Part shown: positions 18,303-26,097 of the stretch, one piece after another | How the letters are laid out: each line of letters begins with the position of its first letter | How positions within the stretch are numbered: the first letter of the stretch is position 1 | Assembly: GCF_011082085.1 (NCBI RefSeq) | Contig: NZ_CP041063.1 | Location: 2,294,001-2,358,000, forward strand | Length of the DNA: 64,000 bases | Reading direction: 5' to 3' | Source of the DNA: Bacillus sp. Cs-700 | GTDB lineage: Bacteria > Bacillota > Bacilli > Bacillales > Guptibacillaceae | Position numbers and translations under genes: made by a program | The notes under the pieces: model-generated | Databases searched by the model: none | Told to the model about the DNA's origin: nothing | What the model saw: only the letters and a program-made list of their open reading frames with translations

Positions 18303-18533
18303 AAATGCCTCCAACGCGATCATAATTATTTTTAATACATAACTAATTTCAGTACAGATTTCACTATAACACAGAAAATCAGTTAAATTTAGCCTTTTTT
18401 TTCATGATTACCCACATGAATTTTGTCATAGTACGAATATACTATGATTTCATGTCGAAATTTGTAGAAGAAAAGGTTTTCAATCTCGTTTTTTATACAT
18501 ATTTTGACGAAAACTTTTCTATTAAATAATTGT
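18303..18533 (-). promoter_or_regulatory. Upstream region of the exopolysaccharide operon with an inverted repeat
   Basis: The AT-rich gap before epsA contains no ORF. It carries a perfect inverted repeat CATAGTA-N6-TACTATG at 18427-18446, a candidate operator, and a TATAGT that could serve as -10 near 18370 (minus strand) without a good -35. The transcription start and the binding protein are unknown. Confidence 0.4.
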
Positions 18534-18566
18534 AAAGAGGTCCTTACCTAAAATAAGGACCTCTTT
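18534..18566 (-). terminator. Intrinsic terminator after the YwqE-type phosphatase gene
   Basis: Perfect 13-bp arms AAAGAGGTCCTTA and TAAGGACCTCTTT with a seven-base loop, 9 bases after the stop codon. It isolates the phosphatase transcript from the exopolysaccharide operon promoter. Confidence 0.85.
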
Positions 18567-18575
18567 CACATGAAA

Positions 18576-19343
18576 TTAGAACAAACCTAGTATTTTCTTC
18601 TTACGCACCTGTTGCGGTACTTCTTTCGCTACCATTCTTCCTTTGATCATGTCCTCTGCGTTTTCTTGTAGCATGTATCTTGTCGAAATCCCAAACTCTT
18701 TTTCTATTGTTTCAAATGCATCTAACAGATCAAACGGTCTGGAAATTGTGTTATGCGCATCTGATGCGATGAAATGCGATAAATTGTGTTGAATTAAATC
18801 AAGGGAGAATTTTTGAATCTTCTTGCCCATTTTTCCGGTCACGCTTGTTCCTGTCAGTTGACTTAATGCGCCTTCTTTAACAAGGTTATATAGTCGTTCA
18901 GGATTCTCCATAATTTCGCGGTTACGCTCAGGATGCACAATAATCGGCACAATCCCTTTTACTTGAAGGTCAAACATGAGCTTATTGGCGTAACGTGGTA
19001 AATGACTGGAAGGAAACTCAATTAACATATAAACGCCATTTTCGTTAACGGTTAATAAGTCGCTACCCTCTAGTTCCTCAACCAGTTCGCCATAGATCCG
19101 ATTTTCCTGCCCAGGAAGAATTTCTAGGTCAATGCCTTCTAGTTGAAGTTCTTTGTTCAGTAGCTTCACCTCTTCAAGAATGCTCTCTCTTCCATTGTCG
19201 AACGTTCCATTTTTATTATGTGGGGTTGCGACAACCTTCGTTATTCCTTGATTGAATGCCTGTCTCGCCATGGCTAGACTATCTTCCAAGTTCTTAGCTC
19301 CATCATCAATTCCAGGTAATATGTGTGAATGGATATCAATCAT
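18576..19343 (-). CDS. ywqE: PHP-family tyrosine-protein phosphatase
   Basis: A 255-residue polymerase-and-histidinol-phosphatase domain protein of the CpsB/CapC/YwqE type. Metal-binding motifs visible are DIHSHILPGIDDGA at the N-terminus (His5, His7), ATPHNKNGTF, LPGQENR, PIIVHPERNR and IASDAHN. It dephosphorylates the BY-kinase tyrosine tail, closing the regulatory cycle with EpsA/EpsB. It is transcribed in the same direction as the exopolysaccharide operon but is separated from it by a strong terminator. Confidence 0.93.
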   Translation of the reverse strand: MIDIHSHILPGIDDGAKNLEDSLAMARQAFNQGITKVVATPHNKNGTFDNGRESILEEVKLLNKELQLEGIDLEILPGQENRIYGELVEELEGSDLLTVNENGVYMLIEFPSSHLPRYANKLMFDLQVKGIVPIIVHPERNREIMENPERLYNLVKEGALSQLTGTSVTGKMGKKIQKFSLDLIQHNLSHFIASDAHNTISRPFDLLDAFETIEKEFGISTRYMLQENAEDMIKGRMVAKEVPQQVRKKKILGLF

Positions 19344-19600
19344 GCTTTCCTTCTCCTTCCTCTATCCTGCTTTTTCCTATTCTTCTAGATTAGCATACTC
19401 TACTCTTTCATTTGTAACTTCTCCTCTGTTTATATCGTCTACTTTATGTGAGATCTTTAGAAGGGCATAAATATATTGAACTTTTCCAACTAGCCATTGG
19501 AAGGTATTTACTTTACGAAATAGTTCGACATATAATAGGGGTTAGGATTTCAACTGAAGAAAAGCAAGTCTATTATTCTACGGAAAGATGGAATGAGCGT

Positions 19601-20506
19601 ATGAAAAAGTTCTTAATTATCTTAGGTATTATCGCTGGTGTTGTTCTTCTAGCTGGTGGGGGATATGCGTATTATCTCTATGATTCTGTGAAGGATACCG
19701 CGAGTGACATGCATGAGCCAATTAGCAGAGAAACGTCAGACAAGCGTACGGAAAAAGTGAACATGGAAGAGAAGGATCCTGTATCGATTCTATTAATGGG
19801 GGTAGACGAACGTGATGGGGATCAAGGGCGATCCGACACGATGATCATGATTACCTTGAATCCTCATAACGACTCGATGTATATGTTTAATATCCCGCGA
19901 GACACACGCACGGAAATTATTGGACGGGGAACAGTTGAAAAAATGAATCATGCTTATGCCTATGGCGGCATTGAAATGACGATGGATACGGTAGAGAATT
20001 TCCTTGATGTTCCGATTGATTATTATTTTAAAGTGAACATGGAAGCGTTCAAAGATGTTGTTAATGCACTAAATGGTGTTACCGTAGACAATCCGTTTGC
20101 ATTTGATTATGAAGGTTACTCCTTCCCGGCAGGCGAGATTGATTTAAATGCGAAAGAGGCGCTCGCCTTTTCCAGAATGCGCTATGAAGATCCAAAGGGT
20201 GACCTTGGACGAAATGATCGCCAGCGCGAAATCATTAAATCGATTATTGATGAAGGCGCAAGCGTAGGAAGTATCAACAAGATTGATGATCTCTTAAAAG
20301 CGGTTGGTAGTAACGTGAAAACGAATATGACATTTGAAGAAATGAATGATATTTTCAAGAACTACCGAGGGGCTCGTAACAATATGACGACATTTGAAGT
20401 TCAAGGTAGTGGTGAAATGATCGATGGTCTCTGGTATTACATTGTTTCTGACGAAGAGAAGCAAAGTATTACGCAGAAATTGAAAGAACATCTTGAATTA
20501 AGTTAA
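19601..20506 (+). CDS. LytR-CpsA-Psr (LCP) family cell-wall polymer ligase
   Basis: About 301 residues. An N-terminal membrane anchor (KKFLIILGIIAGVVLLAGGG) is followed by an extracellular LCP domain: SILLMGVDERDGDQGRSDTM, MYMFNIPRDTRTEI with the arginine pair that grips the lipid pyrophosphate, and SRMRYEDPKGDLGRNDRQRE. The family transfers teichoic acid or capsule from undecaprenyl pyrophosphate to peptidoglycan. Beside the exopolysaccharide control genes, attachment of that polymer to the wall is a likely role. The ATG at 19601 starts the protein just before the membrane anchor; the upstream in-frame extension looks non-coding, although the ribosome binding site here is weak. Confidence 0.88.
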   Translation: MKKFLIILGIIAGVVLLAGGGYAYYLYDSVKDTASDMHEPISRETSDKRTEKVNMEEKDPVSILLMGVDERDGDQGRSDTMIMITLNPHNDSMYMFNIPRDTRTEIIGRGTVEKMNHAYAYGGIEMTMDTVENFLDVPIDYYFKVNMEAFKDVVNALNGVTVDNPFAFDYEGYSFPAGEIDLNAKEALAFSRMRYEDPKGDLGRNDRQREIIKSIIDEGASVGSINKIDDLLKAVGSNVKTNMTFEEMNDIFKNYRGARNNMTTFEVQGSGEMIDGLWYYIVSDEEKQSITQKLKEHLELS

Positions 20507-20513
20507 TAGATTA

Positions 20514-20547
20514 AGCCATGCTCGGTTGAAGAGCATGGCTCTTTTTT
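20514..20547 (+). terminator. Intrinsic terminator after the LCP gene
   Basis: Arms AGCCATGCTC and GAGCATGGCT with a 7-base loop, followed by CTTTTTT. It begins 7 bases past the stop codon, and its U tract overlaps the stop of the convergent small ORF on the other strand. Confidence 0.9.
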
Positions 20548-20707
20548 ATTCGATCCCCGCCGAATGATTTGCTTTGTGACTTATTAGTATCTCCTTAATT
20601 TGATCTATGTAAGGCTTTGCTTCCCCTACTGGCTGCTTCTCTTCTTCCACTCGCTCAATAAATTGCTTAAGGTCATCCCATGGAAATAACTCACTGTGAT
20701 TTTTCAT
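20546..20707 (-). CDS. Small protein, paralogue of the one at 21480
   Basis: A 53-codon ORF, acidic, without membrane span, with AAAGGA upstream of the ATG. It shares with the 52-residue product at 21480 a pattern of Trp, Leu-x2-Phe, RVE-x-E and then AKPYIDQIK-x-IL, over almost the full length. Two diverged copies with conserved start context about 0.8 kb apart argue that both are real genes. I do not recognise the family. The predicted helices and the conserved PYIDQIK block suggest a small helical protein or protein-binding peptide. Confidence 0.6.
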   Translation of the reverse strand: MKNHSELFPWDDLKQFIERVEEEKQPVGEAKPYIDQIKEILISHKANHSAGIE

Positions 20708-20940
20708 TATACCGTTCCTTTCATGTTACGTTCTTTTGATTCTTTACCCCATTTCTTTCGATTTAAAGCTGAATTATGTAATAAATTCGTTAATTTACCA
20801 GTGAGTTTGACGGTCAACTAGTTTTAGAAGACTACGATACCTATACATATGAATAAAATTACTTTAATCGGGTAAATTAGTAAGACTAAGCTAAATTCTA
20901 ACAGTGAATATGAAAATATTTTTCAAGAAACGACAGATTA

Positions 20941-20961
20941 CGTAAGCGTTTTCATTTATAA
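20941..20961 (+). promoter_or_regulatory. Candidate -10 and cre-like site upstream of a small membrane protein gene
   Basis: CGTAAGCGTTTTCA at 20941-20954 differs by one base from the CcpA cre consensus, and a TATAAT at 20956-20961 follows immediately. If the TATAAT is a -10, CcpA bound here would overlap the promoter of the 39-residue protein starting at 21019. Confidence 0.35.
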
Positions 20962-21018
20962 TAGAAGGAAGTCAACCTGATTGAACTGATTGATAACTCT
21001 TATGAGGGAGATGAGGAC

Positions 21019-21138
21019 ATGTACTACGAGGAAGAAGGCAACTTTGCTAAAGGTTTTGTATGGGCCGTTTCGTTAAGTATTCCTCTCTGGATTGCAGTGT
21101 TTGGGTGGGCTAAGATTGCGATGAGTATTGTTAGTTAA
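21019..21138 (+). CDS. Small single-pass membrane protein (39 aa)
   Basis: The ORF starts MYYEEEGNFAKGFVWAVSLS and continues with a hydrophobic span (IPLWIAVFGWAKIAMSIV). A GAGGGAGATGAGG ribosome binding site precedes the ATG, and a good bidirectional terminator follows 22 bases after the stop. The acidic N-terminus followed by one helix fits small regulatory or stress-related membrane peptides. I do not recognise a family. Confidence 0.6.
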   Translation: MYYEEEGNFAKGFVWAVSLSIPLWIAVFGWAKIAMSIVS

Positions 21139-21160
21139 TTACTGTTAATAAAATATATTA

Positions 21161-21195
21161 TTAAAAGACCAATCAAAATGAGATTGGTCTTTTAA
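21161..21195. terminator. Bidirectional terminator between two convergent small genes
   Basis: Perfect 14-bp arms TTAAAAGACCAATC and GATTGGTCTTTTAA with a seven-base loop. T-runs on both sides would let it serve the plus-strand gene ending at 21138 and the minus-strand gene ending at 21192. Confidence 0.85.
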
Positions 21196-21320
21196 TTTGC
21201 TACAAGACTGATGATGACGCCTACCATAATCGCAAAAACAGGAATAAAAGCATATCCAATCGTCTTGTTTCTATTTTTTCTCCAAGCAATCTCTTCTGGT
21301 GTTAACCAGGTCCCCTTCAT
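21192..21320 (-). CDS. Small single-pass membrane protein (42 aa)
   Basis: The product reads MKGTWLTPEEIAWRKNRNKT and then a hydrophobic helix (IGYAFIPVFAIMVGVIISLV). AGGGGG lies seven bases before the ATG. A short amphipathic, basic N-terminus followed by one membrane span is seen. The stop codon falls inside the shared terminator stem. Function unknown. Confidence 0.55.
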   Translation of the reverse strand: MKGTWLTPEEIAWRKNRNKTIGYAFIPVFAIMVGVIISLVAN

Positions 21321-21479
21321 CCAATTCCCCCTGTAAAAAATGGTAAAATTATCACATTTTTTATTATACACATACAGAGAGTTGCTTTGAAAGCGTTATT
21401 AAGAAAAAATATCATATTGAAGAATTATTTTCCAGATAACTTGTGGTACTCTACTTGTATCCATAGAAATAGAAATGAA

Positions 21480-21638
21480 CTACTTATCTCCTAAACAAAG
21501 TTCTCGCACAAGAATGGACTTAATTTGATCAATATAAGGCTTTGCGCTATCCGGTTGAGCACTGCTTTCTTTCTCAACTCGCTTAACAAAATCTTGTAGC
21601 TCTTTCCACATTTCATTGAGATGATTTTGCTCAATCAT
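21480..21638 (-). CDS. Small protein, paralogue of the one at 20546
   Basis: A 52-codon ORF with a clear GGAGGG ribosome binding site 6-7 bases before the ATG. It matches its neighbour at 20546 in the core W-x2-L-x-DFVKRVEKE and SAKPYIDQIKSIL. Soluble and charged, with no membrane span. The 320 bases downstream of its promoter region contain only the hairpins at 21874-21957. Family not recognised. Confidence 0.6.
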   Translation of the reverse strand: MIEQNHLNEMWKELQDFVKRVEKESSAQPDSAKPYIDQIKSILVRELCLGDK

Positions 21639-21873
21639 TCGATACCCTCCGTATTCTATGAAACTATTTCGCGATTATACCATTATTTTGAAAGATGTTT
21701 TGTTAATTGATTGTTAATTTTCTGTAAATAGGGTTAGAGTTTATTCATAAATCGTACGCTTTTACGTATTATGATTATTTAATAGCGTTTTTTTGCTTAG
21801 GTGGATTATTGGGGGCCACTCCTTAGCTTTATTAATAAATGATAGATTCGGTTCTGGCCACCGAAGATAGTGA

Positions 21874-21921
21874 AAAAGCCCCCCTACTGTCCTTGTGAGG
21901 AGGACAGTAGGGGGGCTTTTG
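21874..21921. terminator. Strong hairpin with T runs on both strands
   Basis: The stem AAAAGCCCCCCTACTGTCC is matched by GGACAGTAGGGGGGCTTTT with a short loop. On the plus strand it is followed by GTTTTT and then a palindromic repeat. It lies downstream of the minus-strand amidase gene but has no obvious plus-strand gene to terminate. It is probably the hairpin half of a composite repeat. Confidence 0.7.
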
Positions 21922-21929
21922 TTTTTAAG

Positions 21930-21957
21930 GGGGGGTCAGGCTCAAGCCTGACCCCCC
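21930..21957. repeat. Palindromic repeat, copy 1
   Basis: GGGGGGTCAGGCT and its complement around a CA centre, 6 bases from the amidase stop codon. One of 14 copies of a family with half-site GGGGTCAGGCTC. Confidence 0.85.
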
Positions 21958-21963
21958 TCCTCT

Positions 21964-22791
21964 TTATTTGCTATAAGTTACGACCCCTTCCGCTACATGA
22001 GTCATAAGTTTGCGAAGATATGCTGGATCTGAGAGGTTTTGATCATCTTCCGTATTTGTCATAAACCCCATTTCAATCAGCACTGTCGGGACTTGAGACC
22101 AATTAAATCCTGTGATATCGCTTCGAAACGAAATGCCGTTCGTGTCGATGGATTGATCACGTTGAACAGCACTGAAAATGACTTTTGCAGCTTGAAGGCT
22201 TTGTTTATGCATGGCATGACCTTCAGCTGGAGTGAGAAGATGAAATCCTTTAACGCTGCGATCATTTGATCCATCCGCGTGTAAGCGGATAAATAAGTCT
22301 GCTTGATGTTTGTTTGCCATTTCTGCTCTTTCTTTGTTGCTGATATCCACCATGTTCTCCATTCTTGTTAGAACAACGTTAATTCCGTGCTCCGCCAAAT
22401 ATTTTTTTAAGATCAGAGCTGCTTCAAGCGTTAGTTCATATTCAGGTTTTCCTGTGCTGACTCCCCTCGTACCTGAGGAAACTTTATCCTTCATTTGTTT
22501 GCTTCCTGGAGCAATAGGCTCTTGATCGTGATTGGCTAGCTGCTGGTGGCCTGGATCGATGACGATGGTGAAGTTTTTCTTAGGACTAGGAGAAGGTAGT
22601 GCTCTTTTGGGTTCTGCTTCTTTTTTAGGAGCTGCTGTCTTTTTGGTTTGGTCATCTTCAAAGGCCGGCTGAGCTGGCGTTTGACCCACTTCACTCTCCT
22701 GCGCGTTGTAGGAGAAAAGAAATAAGGATAGGAAGAGGCCAACGAGAAGGATCGAGCCAGATATTATCGCTACTTTTCTTCTGCCTCTCAC
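21964..22791 (-). CDS. N-acetylmuramoyl-L-alanine amidase (Amidase_3)
   Basis: 275 residues. A signal-anchor (roughly residues 6-28), a Pro/Lys/Glu-rich linker, then an Amidase_3 catalytic domain from about residue 74: TIVIDPGHQQ (zinc His), PEYELTLEAALILKKYL (zinc Glu), RLHADGSND (zinc His) and VLIEMGFMTNTEDD with the catalytic Glu. It cleaves the amide between muramic acid and L-Ala and acts outside the membrane. Its ATG overlaps the stop of the zinc-ribbon protein by one base, so the two are coupled. Confidence 0.92.
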   Translation of the reverse strand: MRGRRKVAIISGSILLVGLFLSLFLFSYNAQESEVGQTPAQPAFEDDQTKKTAAPKKEAEPKRALPSPSPKKNFTIVIDPGHQQLANHDQEPIAPGSKQMKDKVSSGTRGVSTGKPEYELTLEAALILKKYLAEHGINVVLTRMENMVDISNKERAEMANKHQADLFIRLHADGSNDRSVKGFHLLTPAEGHAMHKQSLQAAKVIFSAVQRDQSIDTNGISFRSDITGFNWSQVPTVLIEMGFMTNTEDDQNLSDPAYLRKLMTHVAEGVVTYSK

Positions 22792-23885
22792 TAATAAAGT
22801 TCCTCCAAATCTTCAATTAGCTTCACATTGTACGCTTCGACGTTAGTTAATGAGCCATCATAGTAAGGATCAGGGAAATACCAAGTTTTTTCCGCGAAGT
22901 AACTTTCTAGTTCATCTGATTTGAACACATATCCGTGACGAGCAAAGATTTCATTTCTGGCTAAACGGAGTTCGTCTTTATTGAAGGAAGTGAGTTCACT
23001 TTCAGATAGTTTGATAACGTCACTGTGCGGTAAGAGATAGAAACTTAAGCTCTCGATGGTGTCAAACACCGGATCCGCTGTGTATTGGGACATCATTTTT
23101 TCATCAATAAATAACGTCATTTTTCCCCAGTTGGACGCTTCTAACACAGGAATGGAATAGCCGCAAGAGCCAGAGTACCCGCTAATAACATCTGGTGGAA
23201 GCGTCAGTGGATACTGAGCGACGCATTCATTGCCGACGCTGATGTTCCAATCTACCTGCATTTGTTTTTCTAATTCATAGGCAACCTGCAGCACTTGGAT
23301 TGACCACTTTTTGATCGAAGATAAATTCTGTTGATCGTAGAGGGTGAATATGTGTTCTAGGTTAGCCGGTGGAATGTCATTTGCTTGAATAAGGAGTTTT
23401 CCGTCGTTCTTAGTGATCTCCCATTGTCCGAGTGAAATTTCTCTTCCATTGGCGTGAATGGAAAGGGTGTTGAGTTCTTTGATGGCACTGTCTATGTCTG
23501 TGATTTTCTCTTCCGTTTCAATGGTGTTTTCCTCTGGTTTGGTTTCTTGATTGATTCCTTCGTTTTGTTCGGAAGTTTCTTGTGCCTCTTCCTTTGTATG
23601 GCTTGATCCGTTTTTTTCTTCCTTCCCTGAACTTTGGTCTTGTTTTAGTGCCGAATCGTTAATCTTCGGCTTTTCTGTAGCAAGCTTACCCATATAGAAT
23701 GCGCCGCCTACGAGTAAACCAATGAGGATGAATACAGCGATGCCGATCAATGGTTTTGTATATGGACCTTTTCTTTTCACTCTCGTAGGCGTGTCTTTTT
23801 CCATTTGCTGTACCGGTTGGCCACAAGCTGTACAGAATTCTTGATTTTGTTCTAATTTATTCCCGCAATTGGTGCAGTGCTCCAC
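22791..23885 (-). CDS. Zinc-ribbon membrane protein with C-terminal YARHG domain
   Basis: 364 residues. The N-terminal zinc ribbon has cysteines at 4, 7, 18 and 21 (CTNCG, CTACGQ), one membrane helix lies near residues 43-65, an Asn/Glu-rich disordered stretch follows to about 125, then an extracellular domain of unknown function. The C-terminus is a YARHG motif domain (LARNEIFARHGYVF, YFAEKTWYFPDP). YARHG domains occur in extracellular, wall-associated Firmicutes proteins. Coupling to an amidase gene suggests a cell-wall role; the molecular function is unknown. Confidence 0.8.
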   Translation of the reverse strand: MEHCTNCGNKLEQNQEFCTACGQPVQQMEKDTPTRVKRKGPYTKPLIGIAVFILIGLLVGGAFYMGKLATEKPKINDSALKQDQSSGKEEKNGSSHTKEEAQETSEQNEGINQETKPEENTIETEEKITDIDSAIKELNTLSIHANGREISLGQWEITKNDGKLLIQANDIPPANLEHIFTLYDQQNLSSIKKWSIQVLQVAYELEKQMQVDWNISVGNECVAQYPLTLPPDVISGYSGSCGYSIPVLEASNWGKMTLFIDEKMMSQYTADPVFDTIESLSFYLLPHSDVIKLSESELTSFNKDELRLARNEIFARHGYVFKSDELESYFAEKTWYFPDPYYDGSLTNVEAYNVKLIEDLEELY

Positions 23886-24004
23886 CTTTTTCGCCCCCTT
23901 AGCAACTCAGATTTCCCTCAACCAGTATATGGGACAATTGGTAGGGATAGCACTTCTGAGAAAGAGGGATGTCCGTGTGAGGGGGATTTTTTGTGGGTTT
24001 TGTC

Positions 24005-24042
24005 TTTAAGGGGGGTCAGGCTCGAGCCTGACCCCCCTTAAA
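24005..24042. repeat. Palindromic repeat, copy 2 (38-bp perfect palindrome)
   Basis: The core half-site GGGGTCAGGCTC is extended outward to TTTAAGG/CCTTAAA, giving perfect symmetry over 38 bases. It lies between the divergent zinc-ribbon and SleB-like genes and is preceded by GTTTTGTC. The remaining sequence between 23886 and 24195 holds no ORF. Confidence 0.9.
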
Positions 24043-24195
24043 AAATAAGAACATAGCCCTCTTCCCCTCCCTATATTTGGATAACACTAGACGATCGGGT
24101 CTAGTTCAATTATTTTAAGAAAGGTACTCTGTTCCATATCTTCCCTTCATTTCCTGTATTATAATGGGGAATAACTTATTGAGAGGAGTTTGCTA

Positions 24196-24813
24196 ATGAA
24201 ATTTCTACACGTTCTTGGATCTCTTGTTCTTGCTTCCTGCTTTTATTTATTCTTCTTAGAGGACAATGCAGCTGCGATGATGGACACCGGTTCGAGAGGA
24301 TCAGAAGTTGAGCACATGCAAAAGGTGTTGGAGAAACTCGATTACTTCAATACAACACCAACTGGCTATTATGGTTCGGTTACGAAGGAAGCGGTTCGCG
24401 ATTTTCAGGTGGACTTTGGACTGAGTGCGGATGGCGTAGCGGGGACAAATACGCTAAACACGCTGAGTAATCTTGAAATGATCGCACACGTTGTTCACGG
24501 CGAATCACGTGGTGAGATTTACGAAGGAAAAGTTGCTGTCGCGTCTGTTATTCTAAATCGCGTTCAATCTTCCGAATTTCCAGGAAGTACATACGGGGTG
24601 ATTTATCAGCAGAATGCCTTTACTGCGCTAAATGATGGTCAGTATTGGCTTACGCCTGATGCTTCTTCTTATCGAGCAGCGAAGGATGCTTACTTTGGAT
24701 GGGATCCGTCTGAAGGCGCTACTTATTACTACAATCCGAGCGGCGTTTCGGATGAGTGGATTTTTTCACGTGATGTGATTAAGACGATTGGGCAGCATGT
24801 GTATGCGAGGTAG
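24196..24813 (+). CDS. SleB-like cell-wall hydrolase with peptidoglycan-binding domain
   Basis: 205 residues: signal peptide (to about residue 26), a PG_binding_1 domain (GSRGSEVEHMQKVLEKLDYF, TKEAVRDFQVDFGLSADGVA) and a Hydrolase_2/SleB domain (IAHVVHGESRGEIYEGKVAV, ASVILNRVQSSEFPG, NQ/FTALNDG). The glutamate of HGESRGE is the expected catalytic residue. SleB and CwlJ relatives are lytic transglycosylases acting on cortex peptidoglycan, and this one may act on vegetative wall or spore cortex. The ATG at 24196 with GAGAGGAG upstream is chosen over a TTG two codons earlier. Confidence 0.9.
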   Translation: MKFLHVLGSLVLASCFYLFFLEDNAAAMMDTGSRGSEVEHMQKVLEKLDYFNTTPTGYYGSVTKEAVRDFQVDFGLSADGVAGTNTLNTLSNLEMIAHVVHGESRGEIYEGKVAVASVILNRVQSSEFPGSTYGVIYQQNAFTALNDGQYWLTPDASSYRAAKDAYFGWDPSEGATYYYNPSGVSDEWIFSRDVIKTIGQHVYAR

Positions 24814-24828
24814 AGAATGAAAGAGTTA

Positions 24829-24869
24829 ATGCCGCAAAGTCCGCCTGAGGCGGACTTTGCGGCATTTTT
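24829..24869 (+). terminator. Terminator after the SleB-like gene, with GTCCGCC core
   Basis: A perfect 17-bp stem (ATGCCGCAAAGTCCGCC, loop TGA) followed by TTTTG. It lies 15 bases after the stop codon and just before a palindromic repeat. Confidence 0.92.
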
Positions 24870-24878
24870 GTTTGCGAA

Positions 24879-24905
24879 GGGGGTCAGGCTCGCGCCTGAC
24901 CCCCC
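24879..24905. repeat. Palindromic repeat, copy 3 (CGCG centre variant)
   Basis: GGGGGTCAGGC and GCCTGACCCCC flank TCGC instead of TCGA. It sits between the convergent SleB-like and C5-epimerase-like genes and ends in a T run. Confidence 0.85.
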
Positions 24906-24920
24906 TTTTTTTACTCTCTC

Positions 24921-25925
24921 TTATTCTTCTTCCGTCAGTTGAAAATCTTCTTTAAACTCGTTTGCCATGTTTTCAAAGTAAGGATCACCGCTGATTTTTG
25001 TTAGTCTCTCTAGCTGAGTAATGTGAATCATATGGTATCTGTCACTTTGCACATGATGTTCACGACAATAGTAACTAATCTCACCTTCTACGCGATACTC
25101 ATCGAGATAGTGTTTTACTGTGGTGAGGGCTCCCATCAAATGATTTTTTACATCTTCGTCTTTCTCTAATAGGTAATAATCATAGACGCCGTAAATCGCG
25201 AAAAGAAAACCATTTAATGCATGAGTTGGGTTTTCTTCAGGATATTCTTCAAACCATAAGTACCCTTCTTGATCTATGAGTGATACCCATGTTTCATTAT
25301 CCTCTTTTACATCCTTCATGCTTTGAAAAGTTTTTTCAGCTACCGTGAGATATTCTTCTTTACCTGTGGAACGATAAAGCCTTGTAAAAGTAGAGAGAAC
25401 TTCCCCCTGTGCCATCGCAGAATACCAAGGTCCTTTTAAAACATCTTCTTCATCACCATGAAGATTGAAGTCGATTGAATAAGGAAAATACCAGGCACCC
25501 TGATGTTCGTCTGCCATCTCAACAAGCTTTTCCCCATATAATTCAGCTTTTTCTAGGTAGGCCTGATCACCTTTTTGGTCATAGCTTTTCAGAAATGATT
25601 TTGCATACAATCCAATTTTTAATGGATTGTAATAGAGATCCTCTCCGTTTTTCGTTAAAATAATGCCCTTTTCATCTGTTGGAAAATCTGGATTTAAGGG
25701 CACAACGGACCCGCTATATGGCACTTTATCTAATGGTAAATCGACGAGATCAAACGTTTCTAAGCGAAAACCATACTCTTCATTAATTTCTGCCCCTGTC
25801 ATCACCTGATTAAATAGGACAGAGCCTATTAATAGAATCACAACAGTGAATGTGAATACGTACACGTTTTTCTTAAGTATCTTCCCCACTTTTTTAAATC
25901 CCCCATATCTTTTATGTAACTCCAA
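24921..25925 (-). CDS. D-glucuronyl C5-epimerase-domain protein, membrane anchored
   Basis: 334 residues. One N-terminal membrane span (about residues 22-43), then an extracellular alpha/alpha-toroid domain matching the C-terminal domain of D-glucuronyl C5-epimerases: YYNPLKIGLYAKSFL, GPWYSAMAQGEVLSTFTRLY, GYLWFEEYPEENPTHALNGF and LFAIYGVYDYYLL. In animals this enzyme converts glucuronate to iduronate in heparan; bacterial members are mostly uncharacterised. The annotated start is a TTG, and a GTG about 14 codons in (after GGGGG) is an alternative. Assignment to the domain family is firm; the polymer acted on is unknown. Confidence 0.75.
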   Translation of the reverse strand: MELHKRYGGFKKVGKILKKNVYVFTFTVVILLIGSVLFNQVMTGAEINEEYGFRLETFDLVDLPLDKVPYSGSVVPLNPDFPTDEKGIILTKNGEDLYYNPLKIGLYAKSFLKSYDQKGDQAYLEKAELYGEKLVEMADEHQGAWYFPYSIDFNLHGDEEDVLKGPWYSAMAQGEVLSTFTRLYRSTGKEEYLTVAEKTFQSMKDVKEDNETWVSLIDQEGYLWFEEYPEENPTHALNGFLFAIYGVYDYYLLEKDEDVKNHLMGALTTVKHYLDEYRVEGEISYYCREHHVQSDRYHMIHITQLERLTKISGDPYFENMANEFKEDFQLTEEE

Positions 25926-26097
25926 TTCCCATTTATGACAATTATTAGATTACCATAGAATGACAGATTATGGAGAGGGACTTAAAAACCTTTCCCACAT
26001 TCTTTGTTAATTTCTTCACAATTTCTTAACACACAAAAACGCTAAAACACGTTATGCTAGAGTCAAATGGGATAGTAAAAGGAAGGAGGTTGTGTTC

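Noticed and set aside
19448-19600. N-terminal extension of the LCP protein
   Set aside because: The frame is open upstream, but LCP proteins begin with the membrane anchor that starts at 19601. The upstream stretch is probably promoter and leader sequence.
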